Assembly (NCBI RefSeq): GCF_026262505.1
Contig: NC_067204.1
Coordinates: 25,265,300 to 25,329,299, forward strand
Source of the DNA: Trichomonas vaginalis G3
Taxonomy: Eukaryota; Parabasalia; Trichomonadida; Trichomonadidae
DNA length: 64,000 nt
Direction of reading: 5' to 3'
In this document: one piece after another, positions 39,302 through 50,627 of the stretch
How positions within the stretch are numbered: the first letter of the stretch is position 1
Layout: each line of letters begins with the position of its first letter
Notes under the pieces: generated by a model
What the model was told of the DNA's origin: nothing
The model's input: the letters and a program-made list of their open reading frames with translations, nothing else
The model's database searches: none
Translations under genes and position numbers: made by a program

Positions 39302-39817
39302 TTAGATCAAGAAATTCTGGATAGAATATTTCTCAATAGGGTTAATTTGAGGAACATTGACATTAAGATCCTTCTTACTACTAGTTGCTGGCCTGTTGCG
39401 TGACTCAACTCGTTCAGCTGAAAGTATGAAACCTTCAATAGTTGTGACTTCAAGACCTAGACCAAGACCTTTTCTAACAATAGTGTTATATCTGTTCTTA
39501 ATGTTGTTACGCGAGCGTGTTGGGAAAAATCTAACTAGTAATTCCCACTTCTTTCCGTATTTTTTAACTTTATGGAAGAGGAGTCTATCTTCATCTTTAC
39601 TCCAAGGACCTTGTGAAAGCCTTGGACTAAGGTAATTAGTCCATCTTTCTCTGCATTGTCTAGATGATCTTGTTCCTATTTGACGACTTAGATATTCCCA
39701 TTGGTTTTCACCGTACTGTTCAACAAGTTTCCTAAGAAGATTATCTTCTTCTTCGGTAAACAATGTTCTGTACTGAGTTGGTTTCTCATTGACGGAGAGG
39801 TTGGATTTAGAAAGCAT
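39302..39817 (-). CDS. R2R3-type Myb DNA-binding protein
   Basis: 171 aa, the short size typical of trichomonad Mybs. Two Myb repeats: residues ~17-64 (RTLFTEEEDNLLRKLVEQYG, NQWEYLSRQIGTRSSRQCRERW) and ~67-115 (QGPWSKDEDRLLFHKVKKYG, KKWELLVRFFPTRSRNNIKNRY). The first Trp of repeat 2 is Phe20, as in other R2R3 proteins where that position varies; Trp40, Trp59, Trp72 and Trp91 are kept. The short tail ends KYSIQNFLI. Trichomonad Mybs of this kind bind MRE or M3 promoter elements and control iron-responsive and other genes; the target here is unknown. A 4-kb transposon sits about 265 bases upstream of its start. Confidence 0.92.
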   Translation of the reverse strand: MLSKSNLSVNEKPTQYRTLFTEEEDNLLRKLVEQYGENQWEYLSRQIGTRSSRQCRERWTNYLSPRLSQGPWSKDEDRLLFHKVKKYGKKWELLVRFFPTRSRNNIKNRYNTIVRKGLGLGLEVTTIEGFILSAERVESRNRPATSSKKDLNVNVPQINPIEKYSIQNFLI

Positions 39818-40067
39818 GTTCTAATAATGTCACATTTTGCTTTCCACAAGTAATTTCAGAATTTTCCCGTAACTACATTCAAACCCTGTCAAATTTCAAG
39901 CCACTGAATTGAGGGTGAATTTCGGTTTGTCAGAAATCCCTTAAAACCCAATCAAAAAATAAAAATTTACAATACCCAATCAAAATTGGAACTTTTAAAA
40001 ATTTCAAATTTAGACAATCTTATTACGAGTACAATTTCGCAATTTAGTTTACGTTTCATTGAATTTC
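39818..40067. promoter_or_regulatory. Myb gene 5' flank, interrupted by a transposon
   Basis: 250 bases between the Myb start and the transposon's target duplication. On the minus strand the leader reads AAAATGTGACATTATTAGAACATG. Regulatory elements further upstream would now lie beyond 44236. Confidence 0.4.
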
Positions 40068-40082
40068 ATGGCTGAACACTTT
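40068..40082 (+). repeat. Left target-site duplication of the integrase-type transposon
   Basis: ATGGCTGAACACTTT, 15 bases, repeated at 44222-44236. Because the next bases also agree by chance with the element end, the true length could be 13 to 19. Confidence 0.75.
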
Positions 40083-40620
40083 TGTTATAGAGCGAAAATA
40101 GATTTTTTCGGTTTTCTCTTCAAATAATTGAAAGAATGATACTATTATAGGTTTATTATATTATATAGCATATAATCATGCTATAGCCGAAAATTATAAG
40201 TTTTGAGAAGATTGAATATAACACAAATAAATTTGAATGTAAGTTAAATTGCTTGTTGTTTTTAATAGATATTTAATGAGAAATCCAATATTGCAAAATT
40301 CAAATTGAATGATTGAAAGAACAGAAAAAGTCATTCTTTTCAATTTCGAATATGTTTCATTGTATTTATAATTATATGGCAAATAAGATATTTAAACTTG
40401 ATTTTTGAAGGAAAATTCACAAAATTGAATAAATTCAAATAATTTTATTCAAAAATAAACTAGTTATTTCAGTTTAATACTAATTATCTATTCAAACTAC
40501 AAAGTTTGTAATTTAAAATATTTTGTGAGATCAGATTGAATTAATTCAAGGTTCTTTTCAATTAATATTAATGACTATATTACGCATTTTCGAACATTCT
40601 AAACCAAATATATAAAAATG

Positions 40621-41590
40621 GGAGACGAATGTTAAATTTGCTAGACATGGGGGAGTTGTCTGCAAAGTTTTAGCTCTTATCTCTAACAAAAAATTAATTT
40701 TTAAAAAAATGACCGAATACGTTTCACAGCGAGAAAAAAATAAAAGGCAAGATAGAATTTTCTAGACATAAAGAAGTTGTTTACCGAGTTTTAGCTCTTA
40801 TCTCTAACAAAAAATTAATTTTTAAAAAAAATGACCGAATACGTTTCACAGCGAGAAAAAAATAAAAGGCAAGATAGAATTTTCTAGACATAAAGAAGTT
40901 GTTTACCGAGTTTTAGCTCTTATCTCTAACAAAAAATTAATTTTTAAAAAAATGACCGAATACGTTTCACAGCGAGAAAAAAATAAAAGGCAAGATAGAA
41001 TTTTCTAGACATAAAGAAGTTGTTTACCGAGTTTTAGCTCTTATCTCTAACAAAAAATTAATTTTTAAAAAAATGACCGAATACGTTTCACAGCGAGAAA
41101 AAAATAAAAGGCAAGATAGAATTTTCTAGACATAAAGAAGTTGTTTACCGAGTTTTAGCTCTTATCTCTAACAAAAAATTAATTTTTAAAAAAATGACCG
41201 AATACGTTTCACAGCGAGAAAAAAATAAAAGGCAAGATAGAATTTTCTAGACATAAAGAAGTTGTTTACCGAGTTTTAGCTCTTATCTCTAACAAAAAAT
41301 TAATTTTTAAAAAAATGACCGAATACGTTTCACAGCGAGAAAAAAATAAAAGGCAAGATAGAATTTTCTAGACATAAAGAAGTTGTTTACCGAGTTTTAG
41401 CTCTTATCTCTAACAAAAAATTAATTTTTAAAAAAATGACCGAATACGTTTCACAGCGAGAAAAAAATAAAAGGCAAGATAGAATTTTCTAGACATAAAG
41501 AAGTTGTTTACCGAGTTTTAGCTCTTATCTCTAACAAAAAATTAATTTTTAAAAAAATGACCGAATACGTTTCACAGCGAGAAAAAAATA
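40621..41590 (+). repeat. 121-bp tandem array in the left inverted repeat
   Basis: The phrase CTCTAACAAAAAATTAA recurs at 40681, 40802, 40924, 41045, 41166, 41287, 41408 and 41529, giving a 121-bp unit (one unit is 122). The first copy is diverged (GGGGGAGTTGTCTGC instead of AAGAAGTTGTTTACC); the rest are near identical. Confidence 0.92.
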
Positions 41591-41769
41591 AAACTGTACA
41601 CTGATTTTAATTTTCATTTCCAGTCACTTTACTTATTATTTTTTCTTTTTTTCATTTTAGTTATAAATTATTTCATAATACGTTTATTTACGTTACCATT
41701 TTCTTTATTCTTTTGAATTCCATACTAGACACTTATAGAATATTTTGATTGTTAACGTACTTCATTAGA

Positions 41770-42744
41770 ATGAATCCTTACAAAGGGTATGTCGATCGAA
41801 TTTACCTAATTGGTATTTCCAATCAGATTGAAGAAGGTAAAATGACATGGGAAGAAGCTTGCACCCATGTTCCCATCGCCCCAACCCTTCAATCAAATGA
41901 TTTCAAATATTTAGATGTTTCAAAATCTTTTTTACAAAATCAATTTAGCTTACAGAATATCCCATTGCCTAAAGGCAAGAAAGGTCGTAGGGTCAATCCC
42001 TACGACCAAATCAAAGCTCTTGCTGTGATACATGACCACTGGGCCTTTCCCTGTGGTCAAACAAAACAATGGAAACGTTTGAAATTACAACAAATTGATG
42101 TATCTTATAGAGAAGTACGCAGATACTTCAAAGAAAATCATTTCACCAAGACGCGATTAGAGCATGCCGGGCCAGAAACAGCAGTAAGATATTGGGCGCT
42201 TTCACCCAATCTTATCTGGCACGCAGATGTTCATTATTTTAGGGGTGTTCGTGGCCAGTATATTTATGGCATAATCGACAATTTTAGCCGCAAAGTCCTA
42301 GCGTGTATACAAATACCAGATATGCTGGCAGCGACGACAGCGAACGTTGCGGCTTCCGCCTTCATTGAATTTGGCGCCCCTTATTGTTTCTGGACCGACA
42401 ACGGTTCAGAAAATAGGGGCGCCTTTCAAGATCTACTTGATCTTTGGGGCGTCCAATGGCGGCATACAGACTCTCATTCTCCCTACCAAAATGGGAAGAT
42501 TGAGAGATTCTGGCCGACATTGGAGCGCTGCCAAAGCATTCAGACTATTCCTGCCTTTATTTGGGAGTACAATAATAACACACCGCATGAAGATCTCCTA
42601 ATTAATCCATTAACTGGAACAAATTACACGCCAAATCAAATGTATCAGCTGAAACCGAAATACACAAATGCAGATACAGAAAGGTTGTGGCAAATATGGG
42701 ATACAGATACAGGCATGACTGCTGTTGACACATTCACAGCGTAA
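41770..42744 (+). CDS. DDE (rve-type) integrase/transposase
   Basis: 324 aa from the ATG at 41770 (MNPYKGYVDRIYL). A helical N-terminal region of ~130 residues, probably for DNA binding, precedes the integrase core. The catalytic triad is visible: Asp in NLIWHADVHYF, Asp in FWTDNGSENRG and Glu in YQNGKIERFWPTLE, the last two separated by 34 residues. The C-terminal phrase INPLTGTNYTPNQMYQ resembles the end of IS3/IS481-type transposases. The coding sequence is clearly GC-richer than everything around it (runs such as GCGACGACAGCGAACG), which suggests relatively recent acquisition of the element. The frame is open throughout, so the enzyme may be functional. An earlier in-frame TTG is ignored. 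Confidence 0.88.
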   Translation: MNPYKGYVDRIYLIGISNQIEEGKMTWEEACTHVPIAPTLQSNDFKYLDVSKSFLQNQFSLQNIPLPKGKKGRRVNPYDQIKALAVIHDHWAFPCGQTKQWKRLKLQQIDVSYREVRRYFKENHFTKTRLEHAGPETAVRYWALSPNLIWHADVHYFRGVRGQYIYGIIDNFSRKVLACIQIPDMLAATTANVAASAFIEFGAPYCFWTDNGSENRGAFQDLLDLWGVQWRHTDSHSPYQNGKIERFWPTLERCQSIQTIPAFIWEYNNNTPHEDLLINPLTGTNYTPNQMYQLKPKYTNADTERLWQIWDTDTGMTAVDTFTA

Positions 42745-43149
42745 TAATAAACATAATTTTTTAATTTCATTTTTAACAAGTTTTTTTAAATGTATGTAAT
42801 GAATAATTCATTAGAATATGATAATGCACATTGTAACAGAATAGAACAATCACCAAATTTTTTTTGAAATTAAAAAATAAAAGTAAAAAGTATAAAGTAA
42901 TCTAACCAAAAAAGATATTTAAAAGAATTTTGGAAAAAACAGAATAAGGATAATGATATTATTTTAGATACACAATCGATGTACTGAAGAATAATCCGGT
43001 AAAATGATGATATAAAATTAGATTATTTTACAAATAGCTAAAAGAATAAAACTATAATATAAAATAAATGAAGTTTAATGAAACAATAAAGGTTAAATAA
43101 ATAATAAAGATTTTTATTTTATATCAGTATTGAGAAGAAGTAACAGCTG

Positions 43150-43660
43150 ACACTTGGTAGACAACTTCTTTATGTCTAGAAAATTCTATCTTGCCTTTTA
43201 TTTTTTTCTCGCTGTGAAACGTATTCGGTCATTTTTTAAAAATTAATTTTTTGTTAGAGATAAGAGCTAAAACTCGGTAAACAACTTCTTTATGTCTAGA
43301 AAATTCTATCTTGCCTTTTATTTTTTTCTCGCTGTGAAACGTATTCGGTCATTTTTTTAAAAATTAATTTTTTGTTAGAGATAAGAGCTAAAACTCGGTA
43401 AACAACTTCTTTATGTCTAGAAAATTCTATCTTGCCTTTTATTTTTTTCTCGCTGTGAAACGTATTCGGTCATTTTTTTAAAAATTAATTTTTTGTTAGA
43501 GATAAGAGCTAAAACTCGGTAAACAACTTCTTTATGTCTAGAAAATTCTATCTTGCCTTTTATTTTTTTCTCGCTGTGAAACGTATTCGGTCATTTTTTT
43601 AAAAATTAATTTTTTGTTAGAGATAAGAGCTAAAACTTTGCAGACAACTCCCCCATGTCT
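43150..43660 (-). repeat. 121-bp tandem array in the right inverted repeat
   Basis: Reverse-complement copies of the left-array unit, with ACAACTTCTTTATG recurring at about 43161, 43281, 43403 and 43524, plus the diverged outermost unit. Fewer copies than at the left, so the two inverted repeats differ in length by about 450 bp. Confidence 0.9.
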
Positions 43661-44221
43661 AGCAAATTTAACATTCGTCTCCCATTTTTATATATTTGGT
43701 TTAGAATGTTCGAAAATGCGTAATATAGTCATTAATATTAATTGAAAAGAACCTTGAATTAATTCAATCTGATCTCACAAAATATTTTAAATTACAAACT
43801 TTGTAGTTTGAATAGATAATTAGTATTAAACTGAAATAACTAGTTTATTTTTGAATAAAAATTATTTGAATTTATTCAATTTTGTGAATTTTCCTTCAAA
43901 AATCAAGTTTAAATATCTTATTTGCCATATAATTATAAATACAATGAAACATATTCGAAATTGAAAAGAATGACTTTTTCTGTTCTTTCAATCATTCAAT
44001 TTGAATTTTGCAATATTGGATTTCTCATTAAATATCTATTAAAAACAACAAGCAATTTAACTTACATTCAAATTTATTTGTGTTATATTCAATCTTCTCA
44101 AAACTTATAATTTTCGGCTATAGCATGATTATATGCTATATAATATAATAAACCTATAATAGTATCATTCTTTCAATTATTTGAAGAGAAAACCGAAAAA
44201 ATCTATTTTCGGTCTATAACA

Positions 44222-44236
44222 ATGGCTGAACACTTT
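44222..44236 (+). repeat. Right target-site duplication of the integrase-type transposon
   Basis: ATGGCTGAACACTTT, matching 40068-40082. Confidence 0.75.
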
Positions 44237-47200
44237 TGTTCAAATGCAAATAAGATAATATGTGTCACCAATGTAGTTAAATCATTTTGGACGGACTTTT
44301 GAGTTTAATCATAATCCTTCATTGTTTGATATCTTCTCAATTGATTGTCATTGAGAAAACAAACCTTGCATTGTATTATGCTTTAGTTCACGATTCCAGA
44401 GATATAATTTTGGGATAATATTATTTCATTTTTTGAAGATTCAATTTGATGAACTGATAAAATCAAAATCACTTGACATAAGTTTTGGATCGAGACATAC
44501 AAACGATTTTTTAAATCTGGTGATAATAATTATATCACCTTGAAACTTTTCAATGGTTTCCGAGTTTTCTAAGCTTTTTCAGCCGATGAAATTATGTTTC
44601 GAAAATTGTTTAGAGTATGTTGGTACTATTAATTAGGTTAGAATGATATTATGAAGTTCCGTTGCATATTTTGAGAAAGATATAGCAAACCGCAAAAACA
44701 AAGAATAAATGTCTCTGCAAAACATAAATATATTCATTAGACGATTCACCTTTTGCAAAGTTAGATTCAATTAACCCTATTCGTCTAAAATTTCAAAAAC
44801 TTTACTATATCGAATGAGAACTTAATTCAGATCATATTTTCTTGCCTAATTAATAAATACAGCTGATAAATACCATAAAAGTATAGTTTTGAAGAAAGAA
44901 GAGATTTATCTTTAGTAAGCACAAAAAAAACTTCGTCAAAACTTTATCGAGTTTAAAGCACTACTAGTTTGTAGTCGATTAAGATAAGGATTTCGGATAG
45001 TGAAGCAGATTTTAATCTGTTTATTGAGATAAGATACTTAATATGATTTAAATAGTTTGGTATGTTTTATAAATTAACAGTATGAGAAAATGCTAACTGA
45101 CATTAAGATTTATTTAGTAAATGTAAAAATTGGATATTAATATTTCCATTTCTTGAAGGTTTTTTTGACTTAAATCTGTTATACTCGCACCAGAAACATC
45201 GATCCTCTTTGGTTCATTTTTCCAAAAATTGTGCAAATTGCTAAATATGTTTGCAAAATTCTAGAGCTTTACATTGATTTTTACAAAATTGATTTTTTTT
45301 GGAAATTTGAGGTTATTTTTTAATTAATTTTATTTTTCTGATGAAATTAGGCATTAATCAAAGATTTTAAAACGATAAAACAACTCTATTTTTCAAATAA
45401 TACATTTTTTATTCAATAATTTCACGTTTGTATAAAAAACAAAATGATCGGAATCAAATTTATTACTTTTAATCAAATGTTTAGCAATTCAGTATGTGAA
45501 GAGAAAACGTTTGACAAAATCTTACTTGTATTTATTAATAACTGCAATTCATATACGATGATTTGTATTTGCACAGTAAATTGTATGATTATGTGAATTA
45601 AGCAAATATATTTTATTCCATCACTGCAATTTTTGGATCAATTAATGTTCAGGGCTGTAAAACAAACAAGCTAAGTACATCAATATCTAAAATTCAAACA
45701 AGAGATACAACACCTTATTAAATGGGCCGTAAATTTGTAGCCTATTGCAATACAATTCATGAGCTTCTCGCCAAAATGAAGGGTTTGACTTGAAATAAAA
45801 TCATCCTTTTGAAATAATCTAAAAAACGCTACCAATAGTAAATAAGCTTGATGTGGTTGCAATACCTTGGAAAAGGAAATGCATTGATGTAATTCAAGTT
45901 GAAATAGTTTTTATTAGAAATTTAACATGTTTAACAGCTATTCGAGTAGGTTCTCATCGAATTTCTAACTTGGAGAATACTAATGTATGATTAATTGGAG
46001 AATCAGAATTCACTTACTGACATGGATTGAGCAATTTTATGATTCATCTACGTAGTATCAGAGCTAGATGATAGTATGCAGGAATATCGGACAATATTTT
46101 GAGGATTAGTGTTTATAGAATCCGATTTGAAAAATTTAGACTATGCTCTTAAAGTAATAGCAGCCCAACTTCGTCAAGAAACAAAAGTATTTTAATCTTT
46201 TCATGAATTGTGATCCATATGCAACATGTATAGAAAAAGTATATTTTGAGAAGCTGTTCTTTATCAAATTAACACAGAATTCTTTTCCATCTTATACTAA
46301 TGAAGTAATCCAAGGTCTTGGGTAGATATGTATTGTTAAATTTACTGGAGAATGTAATTTATTTTAAGGTGAGAGTATGAGATGCTATTAAATTTCACGC
46401 AGGATGAGAAAGAAATAATTATTCATTATTAAGGAATAAGGGTTTCGTTTTGCTAAAATTGTCACTTTTATAGCATATTTGTTTTTGGATGTTTTGCGAA
46501 ACCAAAAAAAAAACTATGATATACAATGTGTGTGTAAAGAAAATACTTTATTTACTAGTTAAAAACTCATTTGGTATTGATCAAGTTATTTTTTCTGGAT
46601 AAGATATTATATGGATAATTGGATAGAAAATACAATTATATAATCTTGTACCTGGTTTAATTAAGCTAATTGTCATCAAAAACTTGTAATTTTTATGAAT
46701 TTCAGATTTTCTTTTCATTACTGCTTTTCTTAATAGGTCAAGTTCTTATTTACGTTATAAAGTATGATATTTACAAATATCAAGTTATCGTGTTTTTTGA
46801 GAAATTATGAGAAACAAACAAAAATGAAAAAGATAGGAATAGCAATGAATAGTGATGTGGGTATAGAAAATGTAAGAGATATGAATGCAAAGCAATCAGT
46901 ATTTAGGACATTGACCATAGATTTCGAAAAAAATGCTGCATATTGAGCGAAAACTATGATTATATTATAAGGCTGTCATTTAAAGCATAATGAAACTATT
47001 CCCTTTTCATTTTAATCGAATAAGATAGTAAAGATTTTTGAATTAGCTAGAAACTGATGAGATGTTTTCACAAATCAGATTTTTAATCTCTATAATGCAT
47101 AATTCACTCAATATCTCAATTTTGATATTGCGAGATATTTTTGCTATCGGTTTCGCAATTTTGACACAATAGCAAGAGGGTTCTATAAGCATTATTATCA

Positions 47201-47653
47201 ACGTAGAATCTGAATATCATATCAGAAAATGTCGCAAATCTGACATTTACCCGACCAAATAGCAAAAATAATTGAATACTTTTCGCCAAAACTTTAAAAA
47301 TCGATAAAAATATGAAATATAGATATTAAAGAGACTTTTTATATAATATTCATAAAGATTTTCCAAAAATATGATACCGCAAAATTAAAAAAGTGACGTC
47401 TTGAGTGGAGTCAAAGGTCGAAATTGCTAGCTAAATGTTTTTTAGCGAAATTGCGTATTGTACGTTTTTTTCACAAAACGAAACCCTTATAAGGAAAAAT
47501 GAAAAGATTGCTCTCTCATTTTTTGAGAGAAAAGTATTTTTTGAATTGATCGTCAAAAGATTGTTTTCAACATTGACAATCTGCACCTTTATATTAAAAT
47601 ATTTTAAGATTCAGAAAAAAATATTTTGAATACTGTTATTTCCATTGAAATTT
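44237..47653. other. 3.4-kb gene-poor stretch
   Basis: AT-rich DNA with only short motif-less frames (45680-45862 minus, 46764-46946 plus, 47435-47629 plus). AAAAAGTGACGTC near 47388-47400 and TTGTCACTTTTATAG near 46459-46474 recall transposon-end or promoter motifs seen elsewhere. I looked for inverted ends, ankyrin and BspA relics and tRNA arms and found none convincing. Confidence 0.4.
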
Positions 47654-47659
47654 TCATTA
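47654..47659 (+). promoter_or_regulatory. Inr of the CDF transporter gene
   Basis: TCATTA with the A at 47656, three bases before the ATG at 47659; it fixes the start and implies an almost leaderless mRNA. Confidence 0.5.
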
Positions 47660-48975
47660 TGACAGAGCAAGATATACAGACTGATGATTTGCAGATTTGC
47701 CCAATATGCCATAAAATGCGTCATCTTGGAATATTAGAAACATGCACAAAATGCAAAACAGAGCTAATTCATGATAAATCAATTTCAAATGCAGGTTTTT
47801 GTCCTATTTGCGAGCCTTTAATACCAAATCAGATTCTCGAAGAATGCTCACTAGCAATTGCTCAAGCAGCACCTGAAGAAATTGGCTGCACAATGTCGTC
47901 AAAAGAGAAAAAAGCAAAGAAGTATTATAAATCAATGAATACATGGATAGATACAATAGAAGAGTTGAATGATATAACAAATGATTCCCCCATTCCAGAT
48001 GATAATATGGAAGCAAGTTGTTGTATAAGATGGGCCACTTATATCTCTTTTATAGCAAATCTCCTTTTGCTCGTTGCAAAAATTGTGGCCGTAACATCTT
48101 CTGTTTCATACACAATTATTTCATCTGTTACAGATTCTGCCCTTGATATTATTGCAGGAACAATCATATCATGCACTGCAGCCCATTCGACTTTCACACG
48201 AGAAGATCTTGATAAGTTTCCACTTGGTAAATCTCGAGTTCATGTTGTAGGAATTCTTATTTTCTCGGTTCTTATGGCAGCATGTGCAACATATCTCATA
48301 TTACAATGTATATTATCCCTCATTGGCCACCAAGTACCTGAAAAAACAACCTTATCGGCGATTGTTATTATGGGTGCAACAATTGCAATCAAATTGACAA
48401 TGGCAATAGTATATTATCTTCTTGGACATCCAATTACTAAAACCCTTGCAGAAGATCACAGAAATGATGCAATTACAAACTCTTTTGGATTGTTTATGTA
48501 TTGGGGATCATCAAAAATTGGTTGGTGGATGGATTCAGCAGGTGGTATTATTCTATCATGTTTCATTGTTTTTTCATGGACAATGAATGCTATAGAGAAT
48601 GCAAAGATGCTGCTTGGAAAATCCGCTCCACCAGATATAATAAGATCAATCACTTATGTTGCTGCTCATCATCATCCTCTAATCTTGTCTGTTGAACAAG
48701 TTATAGCATTTCAGGCTGGTCCTTTGTATCTTACTGAGCTTCATATCGTTGTTCCGGGAAATCTTCCATTGGAACTTGCTCATTGGATTGGAGAAAGCCT
48801 ACAATTGAAAGTTGAAAGAATGCCATATATTGAACGAGCGTGGGTTCACGTTGATTGCGAATCTCATAATGAAAATGAACACGTTCTTTTTATGAGAGCA
48901 TCAGGAAAACTTGAGCAAGAACCCCACGTCGAGCACAATTCAGTTGAACATAATACTCAAGATGCAAATGAATAA
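47659..48975 (+). CDS. Cation diffusion facilitator (CDF) transporter, Mn-type motif, with N-terminal zinc ribbon
   Basis: 438 aa. The cytosolic N terminus has paired cysteines, ICPICHKM, TCTKCK and FCPICEP (residues ~13-53), that look like a zinc ribbon. Six membrane segments follow from about residue 123 to 312, then a C-terminal domain (SVEQVIAFQAGPLYLTELHI ... MPYIERAWVHVD) typical of CDF proteins. Metal-site motifs are DSALD (159-163) in helix II and DHRND (266-270) in helix V. DxxxD at both places is the signature of the manganese-type CDF group, whereas zinc carriers usually have HxxxD. It would move Mn2+ (or Fe2+) out of the cytosol into an organelle or out of the cell. The chosen ATG follows an Inr by three bases. 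Confidence 0.9.
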   Translation: MTEQDIQTDDLQICPICHKMRHLGILETCTKCKTELIHDKSISNAGFCPICEPLIPNQILEECSLAIAQAAPEEIGCTMSSKEKKAKKYYKSMNTWIDTIEELNDITNDSPIPDDNMEASCCIRWATYISFIANLLLLVAKIVAVTSSVSYTIISSVTDSALDIIAGTIISCTAAHSTFTREDLDKFPLGKSRVHVVGILIFSVLMAACATYLILQCILSLIGHQVPEKTTLSAIVIMGATIAIKLTMAIVYYLLGHPITKTLAEDHRNDAITNSFGLFMYWGSSKIGWWMDSAGGIILSCFIVFSWTMNAIENAKMLLGKSAPPDIIRSITYVAAHHHPLILSVEQVIAFQAGPLYLTELHIVVPGNLPLELAHWIGESLQLKVERMPYIERAWVHVDCESHNENEHVLFMRASGKLEQEPHVEHNSVEHNTQDANE

Positions 48976-49381
48976 TACACAAGAGTTCTTTTTACTTCTT
49001 CAACTTCTTGCTTAAGATTATCTTAGATGAATTACTCTTTCAACATTGTTACATACACTACCTCTATTATTTAAGGTCAATTTTAATTTTTGAACATCGA
49101 AATTGATAATTTTGAAATATCAAAATCTATAACATTATCAAATTGTATAGCAATTATATTAATTTATAACTGTTCATTTCATTCCAGCTTTGTTTTTTTA
49201 ATAAATTTTCAATTAAAAATATCCATTGATATTCAGAAAGGATTTTTTGATGGATTATCTTAGAATGTGCTTGAATTATCATAAAATATTTATTGGTTTC
49301 ATTAACCAAAGAAGAAATTAATTAATTATTATTGAATTTCATATAACATATTTCATAGAATAGAACAAGTTTATTTTGTAA
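48976..49381. other. Intergenic
   Basis: About 400 AT-rich bases after the transporter gene. Nothing recognised. Confidence 0.4.
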
Positions 49382-50627
49382 TAAACAGAAATTCATCAAA
49401 AGTGACAGCTCTCAATTTTTTGACATTTGTAAATTCTAAATTGAATGAGAAAAATGAAATAATACTAAGCATAATACAATATTCTAGATTTAATTATAAT
49501 TAGGAAAAAGTTAGTTTTGAGAGTACTTTTCATAGGCATATAGAATGAAATCTTCTGAAAAATAATATCACATAAACTCATATTATTTTCTAATATATAA
49601 CTATTTTATATAAAAATCAAATTCAATGATCTTAAAAGCGAAGGATAAACCTCAAAATTTACGAATATAATGAGTGGAAATATAATGCTTATCTATCATA
49701 AAACCATATGAAATATTAATTTTTGCTTTACGCCTAATTTTTGACGACAATTAGCAAAAAATGTTAAATGTTAACACTCAGTCCATTTGAATATGAAAAA
49801 TAAAATTGACTTTGATTAAATGTTTTTATTTATCATGCAATTCTTCTTGCGACCAAAGATTTGAATAAAAGTTCAAAAAATAAGATAGCTTAAAAAATAA
49901 TATACGGTAGTGTTTACTAATAGATGAATAGTATATAAATTCTATTAAAATGGATTTGATCCAAAAAAAATATAAAACCAAAAATAATTGTTATAATTTA
50001 AATGAAGAAGTAATTTAAAACGATTTTATTTATGATCAAATTTTATATATTTTTTTGGATCAAATCCATTTTAATAGAATTTATATACTATTCATCTATT
50101 AGTAAACACTACCGTATATTATTTTTTAAGCTATCTTATTTTTTGAACTTTTATTCAAATCTTTGGTCGCAAGAAGAATTGCATGATAAATAAAAACATT
50201 TAATCAAAGTCAATTTTATTTTTCATATTCAAATGGACTGAGTGTTAACATTTAACATTTTTTGCTAATTGTCGTCAAAAATTAGGCGTAAAGCAAAAAT
50301 TAATATTTCATATGGTTTTATGATAGATAAGCATTATATTTCCACTCATTATATTCGTAAATTTTGAGGTTTATCCTTCGCTTTTAAGATCATTGAATTT
50401 GATTTTTATATAAAATAGTTATATATTAGAAAATAATATGAGTTTATGTGATATTATTTTTCAGAAGATTTTGTGTTCTTCTTCAAAATTTTATTTTTTT
50501 ATTAAAAAGAATCTTTACAAAATATACATTTACTTTAATTAATATTTAAAAACGTGCTCTATCAAAAGTTCCAAAAATTCAATATTTTAGCTTTTCTGAT
50601 GTGTCACTTTTGATGAATTTCTGTTTA
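49382..50627. mobile_element. Fold-back (MITE-like) element
   Basis: Outer inverted repeats of 26 bases (TAAACAGAAATTCATCAAAA then GTGACA at 49382-49407, reverse complement at 50602-50627) enclose a 422-bp-arm palindrome. The outer repeat resembles the MULE end (AAATTTTAGCTAAAAGTGACA). No coding capacity. I could not find a target duplication, so the borders are provisional. The element lies in the gap between the CDF and AP genes. Confidence 0.65.
49548..50471. repeat. Large near-perfect palindrome, 422-bp arms
   Basis: Arm 49548-49969 is the reverse complement of 50050-50471, with an 80-bp spacer (49970-50049). I found no mismatch while reading the arms against each other. The outermost bases are AAATCTTCTGAAAAATAATA and its complement. 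Confidence 0.92.

Larger units (their letters stand above)
40083..44221 (+). mobile_element. 4.1-kb integrase-type DNA transposon with long inverted repeats
   Basis: 4139 bp with ends beginning TGTTATAGA and a duplicated target of about 15 bp. The inverted repeats are over 1 kb: unique parts 40083-~40670 and ~43650-44221 are near-perfect reverse complements, and both continue into arrays of a 121-bp repeat (about eight copies left, four right). A single gene, a DDE integrase, lies between. TGT ends, a long variable target duplication and an rve-type integrase recall bacterial IS481-type insertion sequences and their eukaryotic relatives; the exact superfamily is uncertain. There is no capsid or polymerase gene, so it does not look like a Polinton. 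It appears whole. Confidence 0.82.

Noticed and set aside
40194-40382. 62-codon frame found twice (also 43922-44110)
   Set aside because: The duplication is explained by the inverted repeats of the transposon, the frame begins at a non-ATG codon, and there is no motif.
40621-41590. CRISPR-like array
   Set aside because: The 121-bp units are directly adjacent with no variable spacers, and they lie in transposon inverted repeats of a eukaryote.
40083-44221. Polinton/Maverick identity for the integrase element
   Set aside because: Only an integrase is present, the target duplication is about 15 bp rather than 5-6, and no capsid or polymerase genes are seen.
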